DNA from: Lepidurus packardi
Taxonomy: Eukaryota; Arthropoda; Branchiopoda; Notostraca; Triopsidae
DNA: 64,000 bases
Direction: 5' to 3'
Assembly (NCBI GenBank): GCA_023053545.1
Contig: JAKZAN010000001.1
Span: 4,050,565 to 4,114,564, forward strand
Position 1 is the stretch's first letter, and each line of letters begins with the position of its first letter. Shown here piece by piece: positions 1-8,828 of the stretch. The position numbers and the translations under genes are program-made. The notes below the pieces were generated by a model. It saw only the letters and a list, made by a program, of their open reading frames with translations, ran no database searches and had not been told where the DNA came from.

Positions 1-717
1 GACCGACCGTGTCTACTACTTCCTCAAAAACAAGCGGCTCGTGAGCTGGTCGAGGTGCTGTTTGAGGAAGCTGGCGCGAGGGCAAAAGCGGCGTCGCACT
101 CGTTAATGCGGGTTGAGGCAGGTTAATACCCTGCAGTAGCATACTGATGTCGCTTATTATCCTGGTACCTAAGAGTTGAAAAGAAATGGGTTATTATTAA
201 CCTCGACAAGTGCCGGGCGTTAATAAAGCTCCAAACTTAGCACAGGCTCAAGGTAGTCTCGTTAATGGGATACAAAACCAGGCCGGTACCTTCGAAGAGG
301 GTGCCACTTAGAAGGACACGACTCCGCATCTCGTTGGACTTGCCCAGAATGAGCTTCCAGCGAGACACGTAGGAGGACCTCGGACTGGTGCCGTGTATGT
401 GTTGCAAAGGCGAATGCAAATTGCCTCCACTACACGACTCTTGGCAGGAGAGAGGACAGGCAAACCAGCGCTTATATAGCACCTACAAATCGGACGCAAG
501 GGTTTTAGATTCCAAAGCATGCTTAAAGAACCAGACGACATACCAACGCTTACCTCTGCATGGCTTCCACTCCAACGTATTCAGTCCTATACTGGGACCG
601 AGACGGTCGTGGCGCAGGATGCGGCCTTACTTCAGAGGCCGTTTGTCGTACTCGTCCAACTTCGTCGAATGACTTCGTCAGCCTGGGTTTTGCTGACAGC
701 AAGGCCTTCTGTCTTCA
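1..717. other. Unassigned stretch, no supported gene
   Basis: Only short open frames are present on both strands, and I recognise no domain, repeat or RNA gene. It adjoins the decayed minus-strand ORFs at 720-2013 and may be the 3' continuation of the same repeat. This is inference from position only. Confidence 0.3.
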
Positions 718-719
718 TC

Positions 720-2013
720 AACTGATCCTGATCAACTGAATCAACTGATCCGCTGCCAACTGATCCACCTTGTCCCAGCCACCGATCAATCGATAATCCA
801 AGGCTTCTTCAGTTGGTTCTGGCATTGCCTCGACAGTCAGCTCGCTGTCCCTGTCGTCTTCCGGTTCTTCGGTTTCCACCGGATTCCCCGGAATGGTGTC
901 GTCCAGCTCTTCCGGCTCCTGCAGCACGGTGAGGGAATCGGGTTCCAAAAAGACATCCATGCCTTGAACATCCTCGTCAATCCCCTCATCGACTGCAGTG
1001 TCATCCGTGGGAAGGGTCCAGCCAGTTTGCTGGTAGAGGAATTCCACTCCCAGCAGCTCCCCTGTATACTGGCCTGGAGCGCGATACTCTGGCAACAATG
1101 GATGGCCCAGTACTTGCTCATACAGCGTGTAGAATCGCTGCATCAACTTGGCCTCGAAGCAACGCAGTGGCGAGGGTCGAGAGTTGGCAACGGCTGCAGA
1201 AGCTTTGGCAGCGTTCCAGCATGTGACGCCATCCAAGTCATACAATGTAATGCCTTACCCGGAATAAAGCGAGCCAAGTGCAAATGGAAAGACTCAAAGG
1301 AGGTGGAGCCACGAGCACACCGGTAAACTGAGGCTTCCCTTGGTCAATGTTCTAGTTATCGTGTAGAGCTGGACTAACTCGGGATCTTGGATGCACTTGA
1401 CGTGTTTCTCTCAAAGTCCCAGGTTTCCTTCATGTCTTCCTTGAACAACGGAACTCCCAGCGAATCCGTGGCCAAGATCAGGGCTTCGATCTGATCCCTG
1501 GTCTCTTGGGTACCACGAGTACGCCAACGACAATGGCGTGCCATCTCAGATTTGTTGATGGCCTTGTTGACGCGACAGAAGGATTGGAAAGACCCTCCAT
1601 CTCCATTTGCTGTCCCTGTCCTTTGCTGTCCCTTGCTTGTACCCTTGCTGTCAAAAAGGGCTGAGCCAATCCAAACCTGGTCTGCTGGCAAGATCGTCTT
1701 TTGCCACCCTTCGGGAAGGCGAGCACGCGCAGCCACTTTCCTTGCTTGCCCAGCCGAAACAAAAATATTAATAAAATAAAGAATCCACGCTTCTGTTCTA
1801 GAGAGAAATTTGTTTGACATTTCATCCTCCCCTCTCTTTCTTAAAGTAGCAACGGAAAAATAAATAATCTACCTCAGGAACATGGCTGGATATTGCAGCA
1901 GTCGCGGTGGACTCTATCGAAGCTTCCAGCTCCACAAGGTCAGCGCCAGGAAGTACTGGCTCTGACTCTGAAGCTGGAGCCTGAACGGGCGTGGCCATGC
2001 TGGGGGTTACCAT
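720..2013 (-). pseudogene. Decayed repeat-associated ORF series
   Basis: Minus-strand coding-like segments lie in consistent order but in different frames. A possible first exon at 1876-2013 is Ala/Ser/Glu-rich and starts at ATG 2013. A segment at 1374-1770 reads through an Arg-rich stretch to 'DPELVQLYTITRTL'. A piece around 1260-1330 reads 'CARGSTSFESFHLHL'. A 175-residue ORF at 718-1245 contains 'YDLDGVTCWNAAKA' and 'PGQYTGELLGVEFLYQQTG' and ends in an acidic tail. The order and phrasing remind me of an uncharacterised protein that recurs in repeats of many animal genomes, but I cannot name the family. At least two frame changes between the segments suggest a pseudogene. Alternatively it could be a spliced gene whose introns I failed to place. 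Confidence 0.4.
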
Positions 2014-2126
2014 CGGTACTCAGAAACTGTGGAATGCCAGGGCTTTTAGTGAAGCTTATCTTTTAAACTCTTGGTAATAATAATAGTAATAAAAGAATAC
2101 GAGCCATTGTTGTTGGCGGGAAGTTC

Positions 2127-2133
2127 AGACGTG
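2127..2133 (+). promoter_or_regulatory. Candidate internal downstream promoter element of the LINE
   Basis: The heptamer AGACGTG starts about 25-28 bases after the inferred element start (2100-2103). Drosophila LINEs such as jockey and the I factor use a downstream promoter element of this sequence at about +28 of an internal TATA-less promoter. The motif and spacing are seen directly; the promoter role is inferred from that precedent. Confidence 0.55.
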
Positions 2134-2321
2134 TTTGAAGAGCGCTCTTGCTTTTTGACGTGTTTCATTGGTGTACCCAAGTTTGTTTGGATTGATTTTG
2201 TTCCCAAGTGTAGTTCGGTGCTTTACGCACCTTTGTTGACTGTTTTCATAACGTTTAGTTACCGCTGTGTGTATGAACGAGGACCTTTAAGTGACTGTTT
2301 AGGGCCTAGCCCTGTGACGAA

Positions 2322-3692
2322 ATGTTAAGGACTCCGGAAAACTCGCCCGTAAAAGGGGGAATCCGTTTTCCTCAAGCCGGCCCGTCCCGCGCTCTCGAAG
2401 AAATAGAAATAGACTCGCCCAATCCAACCGTCACACTTCAACCTCAGGTGAAATGTCAATCTTGTGGAGACCTCTTTCAAAAAGACAAGCCTGCGGCTAA
2501 AAGCTGCAAACCGTGTCGGGAAAAAAAACTAAACCCAGTTCAAGCGCAGAAACGTCCTATGCTATCCCCTTCAGACGACCTAGCGTTTCGAAAAAGGTCC
2601 TTTTCAATCGATGACCCTACGCAAACGTCTACGTTGGATTACATCGTATCAACGCTTAGGTCATTGAAAGATAGTAACGACCTTCTGAATCAGGAAATTT
2701 TGGCACTTAAAGCGGAAGTTATTGGACTTCGCAAAGACCTCGAAGAAGAACGCGGGAAACCTTCCTTGAAGCCTACTGTTAGAGATAATCAACCAAATCA
2801 ATGCCAAGCCCCCTCGTCCTCTGCTCAAACAAGCACTTGGACACAAGTTGTGAGGAGGAGAGCTAGACCACCACCCAAGGTGTCAACTACCTCAATTGCC
2901 ACCCCTGCCATGCAAGAATCAGGTGAGCAAGACGAAGATGGCTTAACGCTATTTATCCAACAGGAAGATGAGACCAAACGAAACGCGGTCATTCCGAGGA
3001 AAGATCTCCTGAAGGTAATCGAGGACGACTTATCTAAAGCGTACCCAACAGCACCGAAACCTGTCCTTGTCGGGAAAACCCGAACGAACAGACTCGCCCT
3101 CACGTACAAAAGCCAAGAGGAGAAAACCACTTCCGAATCCATCCTCGAATCGGCGGTTTTGCCAAGTTTGGGACCTGTTAAAATGGTTAAGAGACAACCA
3201 AACTTGGTGGTGGTTATCCACCAGCTTCCAAAGGACCAAAGCCTGCCCGAAATTTGTGAACACATCTCGGACAAAAACTCAAACTTGGGAATCATCTTTC
3301 ATGCGGATCAGGCAAAGTGGCTAAACCCCGATTTAAAAAAAGCGTATGGGTCTATCAAGTTCACCTGTAATTCAGCCGAGGAGAAGAAAAGTTTGTTGGA
3401 AGTTGGGGCCATCTTTGCGTTTAACCGCATAGTCCAAGTGGAAAACGTAAAACACCCTCAAATCCTTCAATGCTTCAACTGCCAGGCCTATGGCCATATG
3501 TCAGCGTCTTGCCGTGAAAAGACACCAACCTGCGGGAAATGTTCAAAGAATCACGACACAAGGCAATGCACGGAGGTAACGAAGAAATGTGCGAACTGCA
3601 AAGACAAACACTACGCATTTGACCCCGCTTGTCCCACTCGATTGAAGGAGATAGACGCAAAGGGCAAGAAGTCCGCGTCAAGGAGCAAATAG
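2322..3692 (+). CDS. LINE ORF1: Gag-like nucleic-acid-binding protein
   Basis: This 456-residue intact ORF is the RNA-binding (Gag-like) protein of the retrotransposon. Near the N terminus a Cys cluster (CQSC...CKPC, about residues 44-64) may bind zinc. A heptad-like stretch rich in Leu and Glu (about 105-145) could be a coiled coil for self-association. The C terminus has three consecutive zinc knuckles from about residue 383: CFNCQAYGHMSASC, CGKCSKNHDTRQC and CANCKDKHYAFDPAC. That three-knuckle tail is the usual ORF1 signature of jockey/I/R1-type LINEs. It ends in a Lys/Ser-rich tail and a TAG stop. The downstream ORF2 starts three bases later in the same frame. Confidence 0.9.
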   Translation: MLRTPENSPVKGGIRFPQAGPSRALEEIEIDSPNPTVTLQPQVKCQSCGDLFQKDKPAAKSCKPCREKKLNPVQAQKRPMLSPSDDLAFRKRSFSIDDPTQTSTLDYIVSTLRSLKDSNDLLNQEILALKAEVIGLRKDLEEERGKPSLKPTVRDNQPNQCQAPSSSAQTSTWTQVVRRRARPPPKVSTTSIATPAMQESGEQDEDGLTLFIQQEDETKRNAVIPRKDLLKVIEDDLSKAYPTAPKPVLVGKTRTNRLALTYKSQEEKTTSESILESAVLPSLGPVKMVKRQPNLVVVIHQLPKDQSLPEICEHISDKNSNLGIIFHADQAKWLNPDLKKAYGSIKFTCNSAEEKKSLLEVGAIFAFNRIVQVENVKHPQILQCFNCQAYGHMSASCREKTPTCGKCSKNHDTRQCTEVTKKCANCKDKHYAFDPACPTRLKEIDAKGKKSASRSK

Positions 3693-3695
3693 ACA

Positions 3696-6600
3696 ATGGG
3701 ATTGGTACGATTGATTGTGCAGAACATTCGTAAAAGCACATCTCAACTTACTGAAGTTGCTAGAGAGGCAAACAGTGAAGATGTAACCTTGGTTATTTTA
3801 TTGGAGCCGCCACAGAACTACACTCAATCACGTATCATGGGATTTGACGTTATTACTCCGTCTCTAGCTTATGAAGGAGTGATGCTGCTCCGTAAGCCAG
3901 ACAGCCGTTTCTATGTCCTTGAAATAAAGGAACTATACGCGAAAATCAGGTTGACAAACCCAGGAGGACGAGCGATATCCATACTTGCAATATATAGAAG
4001 GCACACAGCTAACACCGCGTCGCTTCTTGAAGAAGCCTGGGGAAATTACAACCAACACGACCCTGTGATAGTAACAGGAGATTTCAATGCCCATCACTGG
4101 CGGTGGGAGGATAAAGCTTCAGATATACCGGGAATACAACTGTACGACTTTGCCACAGAACATCACTTGGACTTGATTAATGAATGGAATGTCCCAACAT
4201 TTCACAACGAGCGTGGGCACAAATCGACTTTAGACCTCACGTGGTGTTCCCCGCAATTAATCAAGACCACAGATTGGCACGTCCTGGATGAAGCAGAGTA
4301 TTACAATGAATCAGATCACAAAGCCATAGTGATTTCCCTTAATCTTTTGCAAACCCACACGGCAAAGACAACATGGTGCTACAGCAGGGTCAATTGGAAA
4401 GAACTCGCCTCTAACGTACGGGGTGAGGTACTGAAGGCATCACCTAAGTTCGCAGATCTTTCGAGCCCTATCGCTTTGGACATAGCCGTTGGCAGGCTTA
4501 CAACAATCATCCAGACGGAAATGACGAAAAGTATCCCCAAAAAATCCGCAAATAACAGGAACAATCCTTGGTGGAATAGGGAGCTCCAAATCCTTCGTAA
4601 ACAAACAGCGGCTGTGCTCAGACAGTACCGTACACACGGGGGCTCTGAGAGGGAAAAGTTATGGAAAGAAACCAGGAATGCCTATAGAGCGAAAACCAGG
4701 GAATTCAGGAATACGTATTGGTCTGAACAACTTAATACACCAGACAGCAGGGTTATTTGGAACCTAGACCGGCAAATGAGGGTCTACAATAATAACAAGC
4801 TCGAATTCCTGAGACGAAATGATGGTACGCCTTTCCCAGATGCGATTACGAAATTAAATTTTGTGGCGACACACCTGCTGGACGGGGCCCCGGTAAATTC
4901 GCAAGAAGATTCCCTACGACGCCGTTCTTCCCTGTACAAAGCTCGGAAAACCAGAGGTTCTTTTTATGAAGCCCCTTTCACCAGGGAGGAAATTTCTGAG
5001 ATAATCGAGGGACTCCAACCACGTAAAGCTGCTGGAGTGGACGAAATCCAAGCAATCATCATTAAATCCCTATGGAGTGTTATTGGCCCAACAGTGGTTA
5101 GCTTGTATAATGCCTCTCTGGCCCTGGAATATCACCCCAAAGCATGGAAGACTGCTAAAGTTATTACGCTCCCTAAGCCTGGGAAGCAGAGCTACACGTC
5201 AATCAAGAGTTTTCGACCAATCTCCCTGCTACCGGTATTGGGGAAAATACTAGAAAAGGCAATAGCAAATCGGTTAAAGCTGTTTCTAGAAGATAACGAT
5301 AAGTTGTCGGATATGCAATGGGGTTTTAGACCAGGGCGATCAACAGTGGATGCCATGGTGAATTTCAGCGATGCGATTTTGGATAGCTTCGATAAAGGGA
5401 AAGTCCTTTCAGCCTTACTGTTGGACATTTCCGGAGCATTTGACAATGTAAACCACGAAGTGTTAGTCGAAGAGCTTTGGGCGCTGAAAGTTCCATCACA
5501 AGTGACCAGATGGATTAAGAGTTTTCTCGAGAAACGGAGAGCATATGTGGTTTTTGGTGAAGAAAAAAGCGATGTCGTCTCGATTATTAAGGGAGTTCCG
5601 CAAGGCTCTCCCCTATCACCGATATTATTCTTGATGTACATTGATGGAGCGTTGGGATGCATAAAACGGAAGAAGATCGACATGCAAGCTTTCGCGGATG
5701 ACCTGTTGATTTTTACATCGAGCACCTCCAGCGAGAAAAATGTCAAGCTTCTGAGCAACAACTTGGCTGCGCTCGAAAAATGGGCTAAGAAGCACCTACT
5801 ACAGTTTGCGAAAGAAAAGACGGAATTAATTCACTTTTCCAAAAAGCACCAACCAGAAGCCACACCCCTCGTTTGGGACGGTACGATAGTCCATTCTAAG
5901 GATGCGGTCAGGTACCTCGGTCTAGTTTATGACAATAGTCTCACATGGACACACCATGTTAACCGTCTGGTAGTCCAATGCAATTTAACCCTGCAAAGGA
6001 TACACAAAGTGATGAGATTTTCAAGAGCTGTCACTTGCCGTCAGGTCCGTACTCTTTTTCAGACGACGGTCCTCTCAAAACTAAGCTACGCTTTCCCAGC
6101 CTGGTGCAACATCTCTTTGGCTAAGCTACGACCCATTATCCAACTGTATAGAAAGGGCCTGTTAGCAATAACAGGAGCCCTCAAAACAACCCCAACCGTT
6201 GCTTTGGAAATAGAATCGGGCCTACCACCATTCGATTTGTACCTCGAGAGATTAGTGCTCCGCCACTACGCTTCAAGATACTGGGACAAATGGCCCGTTT
6301 CCGAAGAGGTACCCAGGCACAGACGATACACGTCCTGTTTGGAGAGGGCAAGAGTACTTGCAGCCGCCGTCTGGAAGTCAAGCCCAGATTCCATAAAGGT
6401 AGCTCGTGGTTGGATAGAAGAAGCAACGATGAGTCAATGGAAGGAACGTTGGAATAATTCTCAGAGCCCGTTACAGGATCTGACCCATGGACCATCTCGT
6501 CAAGGAATAGTGCACGTCCACCTTCCCAGGACAATCATCTCAAAGATGATTCAAGTGAGAACCACACACTTCCCAACCAGGAGCTACCTCCAACGAATCC

Positions 6601-6830
6601 AAAAATCCGACTCGGACCTATGTCCATGCCAGGATAGAACTAGTCAGGACCTACCGCATCTACTGTTCCACTGTCGTCGACTCAACAAGCAACGTGCCCA
6701 ACTACTCCAGAAGCTAAACAAGTTAAAAATCCATTTTAACGCAAAAGAATTGCTAACCAGCCCTAAAGCTTTCAACACACTTACTATTTTTCTACACGAA
6801 GCGAATCAAAGTTGCATAAGGGAGTTCTAG
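3696..6830 (+). CDS. LINE ORF2: APE-type endonuclease and reverse transcriptase
   Basis: This 1044-residue intact ORF makes the enzyme for target-primed reverse transcription. The N-terminal endonuclease has 'GDFNAHH' at residues 128-134, then 'STLDLTW' and 'NESDHKA', matching the APE/DNase I-like fold. A basic linker starting 'PWWNRELQ' leads to the reverse transcriptase, with 'RPISLLPVLGK', 'LLDISGAFDNV', 'GVPQGSPLSPILF' and the catalytic 'FADD' at 666-669. The C terminus has a CPC...H...C cluster from residue 976, the zinc-binding tail typical of I/R1-type elements. No RNase H domain is visible, which separates it from the I-type copies at 13-20 and 26 kb. All catalytic motifs look intact. 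Confidence 0.93.
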   Translation: MGLVRLIVQNIRKSTSQLTEVAREANSEDVTLVILLEPPQNYTQSRIMGFDVITPSLAYEGVMLLRKPDSRFYVLEIKELYAKIRLTNPGGRAISILAIYRRHTANTASLLEEAWGNYNQHDPVIVTGDFNAHHWRWEDKASDIPGIQLYDFATEHHLDLINEWNVPTFHNERGHKSTLDLTWCSPQLIKTTDWHVLDEAEYYNESDHKAIVISLNLLQTHTAKTTWCYSRVNWKELASNVRGEVLKASPKFADLSSPIALDIAVGRLTTIIQTEMTKSIPKKSANNRNNPWWNRELQILRKQTAAVLRQYRTHGGSEREKLWKETRNAYRAKTREFRNTYWSEQLNTPDSRVIWNLDRQMRVYNNNKLEFLRRNDGTPFPDAITKLNFVATHLLDGAPVNSQEDSLRRRSSLYKARKTRGSFYEAPFTREEISEIIEGLQPRKAAGVDEIQAIIIKSLWSVIGPTVVSLYNASLALEYHPKAWKTAKVITLPKPGKQSYTSIKSFRPISLLPVLGKILEKAIANRLKLFLEDNDKLSDMQWGFRPGRSTVDAMVNFSDAILDSFDKGKVLSALLLDISGAFDNVNHEVLVEELWALKVPSQVTRWIKSFLEKRRAYVVFGEEKSDVVSIIKGVPQGSPLSPILFLMYIDGALGCIKRKKIDMQAFADDLLIFTSSTSSEKNVKLLSNNLAALEKWAKKHLLQFAKEKTELIHFSKKHQPEATPLVWDGTIVHSKDAVRYLGLVYDNSLTWTHHVNRLVVQCNLTLQRIHKVMRFSRAVTCRQVRTLFQTTVLSKLSYAFPAWCNISLAKLRPIIQLYRKGLLAITGALKTTPTVALEIESGLPPFDLYLERLVLRHYASRYWDKWPVSEEVPRHRRYTSCLERARVLAAAVWKSSPDSIKVARGWIEEATMSQWKERWNNSQSPLQDLTHGPSRQGIVHVHLPRTIISKMIQVRTTHFPTRSYLQRIQKSDSDLCPCQDRTSQDLPHLLFHCRRLNKQRAQLLQKLNKLKIHFNAKELLTSPKAFNTLTIFLHEANQSCIREF

Positions 6831-7080
6831 TTAGCAGAGTTTTTGCCCTGCTGTCTCCCCCCCTCCACCCTCCTTGTCATGTGTCCCCCCCTCCACCCCC
6901 CTTTGTGTCCTATCCCCCTCTCCACCCTTTTGTTCTATGTGATATGTTAAAGGGTAATGCAGAAGCATCACCCCTTTAACAATTTTTTTAAAATTATTGA
7001 CAATGTACAGAAGACATATTTAATAAAGTTTGAGGCAATAGGCGCGAGCCTACGCCTGTTAAATTAAAAAAAAAAAAAAA
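6831..7080 (+). other. LINE 3' UTR with C-rich repeats, hairpin and poly(A)
   Basis: About 6854-6930 consists of repeated CCCCCTCCACCC-like blocks. An AATAAA-type signal lies near 7021-7026. A short hairpin (AGGCG at 7040-7044 pairs with CGCCT at 7053-7057) comes just before the poly(A) run at about 7064-7080. A 3' hairpin of this kind could be the recognition site for the element's reverse transcriptase; that role is inference. Confidence 0.6.
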
Positions 7081-7139
7081 AGAATACGAAAGTGCCAACG
7101 TACGTCAAAGTTGTGCCAACGTCAAAAACGGAGGGCAAT

Positions 7140-7921
7140 GGGTTAACATCGATCAGTTGCTCCTGCGTAGGATGGGCAGCAGCAGGAGGTTCCTGGGCGA
7201 CTAGCGTTTCTGCGCTGATAATAGCTTGAAGTACAACCGTGTACGTACCCTTTCGTACACAGTAATAGTCAGAACTGTGTTATTTCGGTGCCAAAATAGG
7301 GATATGTGTACCATCAATGGCTCCAACACACTGGGGCAATTTTCTCCTCTGAAAGCTCGATATCATTTCTTGCAACCGGGCACCTTTAGGCATTGTTATT
7401 ATGGAGTACCCTAGGAGAACAAACAGGGCGTCGCGAGTTTCATGGAATGCTGTTGTTTTGCTTGCACCAAAAATGGTAGCCAGAGACCGAAATTCGATAT
7501 TTGTTTCCTAGGCGCCATAGCGTGAGACAACTTGTTTTTCACAAGAGATGGGTACAGAGAAGTTGGTTTTCTTTTTGGTTAGGTTTTCTCGCAGGAGATC
7601 ACAAATGTACTGGAAAGTGCGTCGCGTTACACGGATGTTGGTTTTCCATTCTTTGTCAGTCCAGGTCTTGTTTATGATCTCCGTCCAGAAAGTTTCCGTC
7701 CTGTGAATTTTACGAAGTGATCGACGAGCAGCTTTTATTGTCCAGATTTCTAAAGCCAGGGTGAATACCACATGCAGGCGTTTCCTTCGAATTTCAGCAA
7801 TGCTTGAAAGAGCCAAGAGCAGCTTAATGTCACGATTTTCTCTTATTTGTTGGGAAAGCCTCGCAGGAAAACTGGCTGAAATGCAATCTAAAACGTACAT
7901 AATATTTAAACGTAAATCCAT
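7140..7921 (-). pseudogene. PIF/Harbinger transposase relic
   Basis: An open stretch at 7508-7921 gives a 137-residue N-terminal part with 'WKTNIRVTRRTFQYICDLL', the region before the DDE core of Harbinger nucleases. Continuing leftward on the same strand, but in shifted frames, come 'LATIFGASKTTAFHETRDAL' and 'CVGAIDGTHIPI', the block that carries the first catalytic Asp. 'DYYCVRKGTYTVVLQAI' follows. The C-terminal half and the second and third catalytic residues are missing, and frames change, so this is a dead fragment. I could not find terminal repeats. Confidence 0.75.
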
Positions 7922-8828
7922 ATTTCATTCCTAATTTAAAGGTATTACTTTGCTGCGACACTAAAAAGTCCATAACCATTTTTTGAAGAAAAAGAAATAT
8001 AGATGTTTCGTCATCACTCAGTTTATTTATTTAAAGAGAACGCACGTTGCAATATTTCCAAACACTTTGTTTTTGTTTAGAATTTTGATGAAGTAATATT
8101 GTATCATTGAGTGCAATACAGCGATTCATTGTCTCTGATTACAAGTTATATCGATTCCAAGCATAACTAAAGATCAACTAAAGATCAGTTCCGCCCAAAA
8201 GAGCTTTTTCGGGAAGCTTCAGAATACTTCGGTCGTTTAGGACAACGGCTTAGAGTGCATTTTGCATACTTTTTCCATTGAAGCACTTACGTTACTTGAA
8301 CTCCTTGCAATGTACTTGATTTACTCGCTCCACGCATGCTTGCATTGTATACAAAACATTGGTCGTCAAAAGTGAATGATGAACGGCAAATAGCGATAGC
8401 ACTAGTCAGGCCTGAGCGTAGCACTTCTCAACCAAGCAAGAAACGCCTCGGCGTGAAAACATTGGACGTTTAGGGCAACGCTCAATTGTGTGCAGACCAG
8501 TGTTGTTTATTTTTGATGAGATGGAAAAGATGCTGCGATGGAAAAGTCATATAAAGAGATTTTCGACTTTCTGAGAATCGGCAAAAAATGCGAATGATCG
8601 GTAAGGATCTAAGATCCGGCGAAAAAAAAGATCCAAAGCACTGGTTGTTTGGCGCTAAAAGGTAGCGTGATCGATAACTATTTAATTCACCGAAATCACT
8701 TTTAAAGAATCGAGCTGCAGAAGACAAATCGATACCTAACCGGGATAAGCTTGAACCCGCGAATACGTTTGAAAACGGCATGCGTTGGCCCGCGAACCAG
8801 TGAAAATTCCCGGAATTTCGGCTTCCAC
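7922..8828. other. AT-rich intergenic stretch, nothing recognised
   Basis: No ORF with recognisable motifs, RNA gene or repeat structure was found. It separates the Harbinger relic from the left end of the P-like element and may hold non-coding remains of either. Confidence 0.4.

Larger units (their letters stand above)
2092..7089 (+). mobile_element. Full-length non-LTR retrotransposon with target-site duplication
   Basis: The element runs from about 2103 to the poly(A) tract ending at 7080. It is flanked by a short direct repeat, AAAGAATACGA at 2092-2102 and again at 7079-7089 (the first As overlap the tail). It has a 5' UTR of about 220 bases, two intact ORFs, a C-rich 3' UTR, an AATAAA-type signal near 7021 and a run of about 17 As. 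This layout, with endonuclease and reverse transcriptase but no RNase H, fits the R1/I group of LINEs; the exact clade is not resolved. Both ORFs are uninterrupted, so the insertion is young by inspection. Confidence 0.9.

Noticed and set aside
5192-5761. A 189-codon minus-strand frame
   Set aside because: It is antisense to the reverse-transcriptase domain of LINE ORF2.
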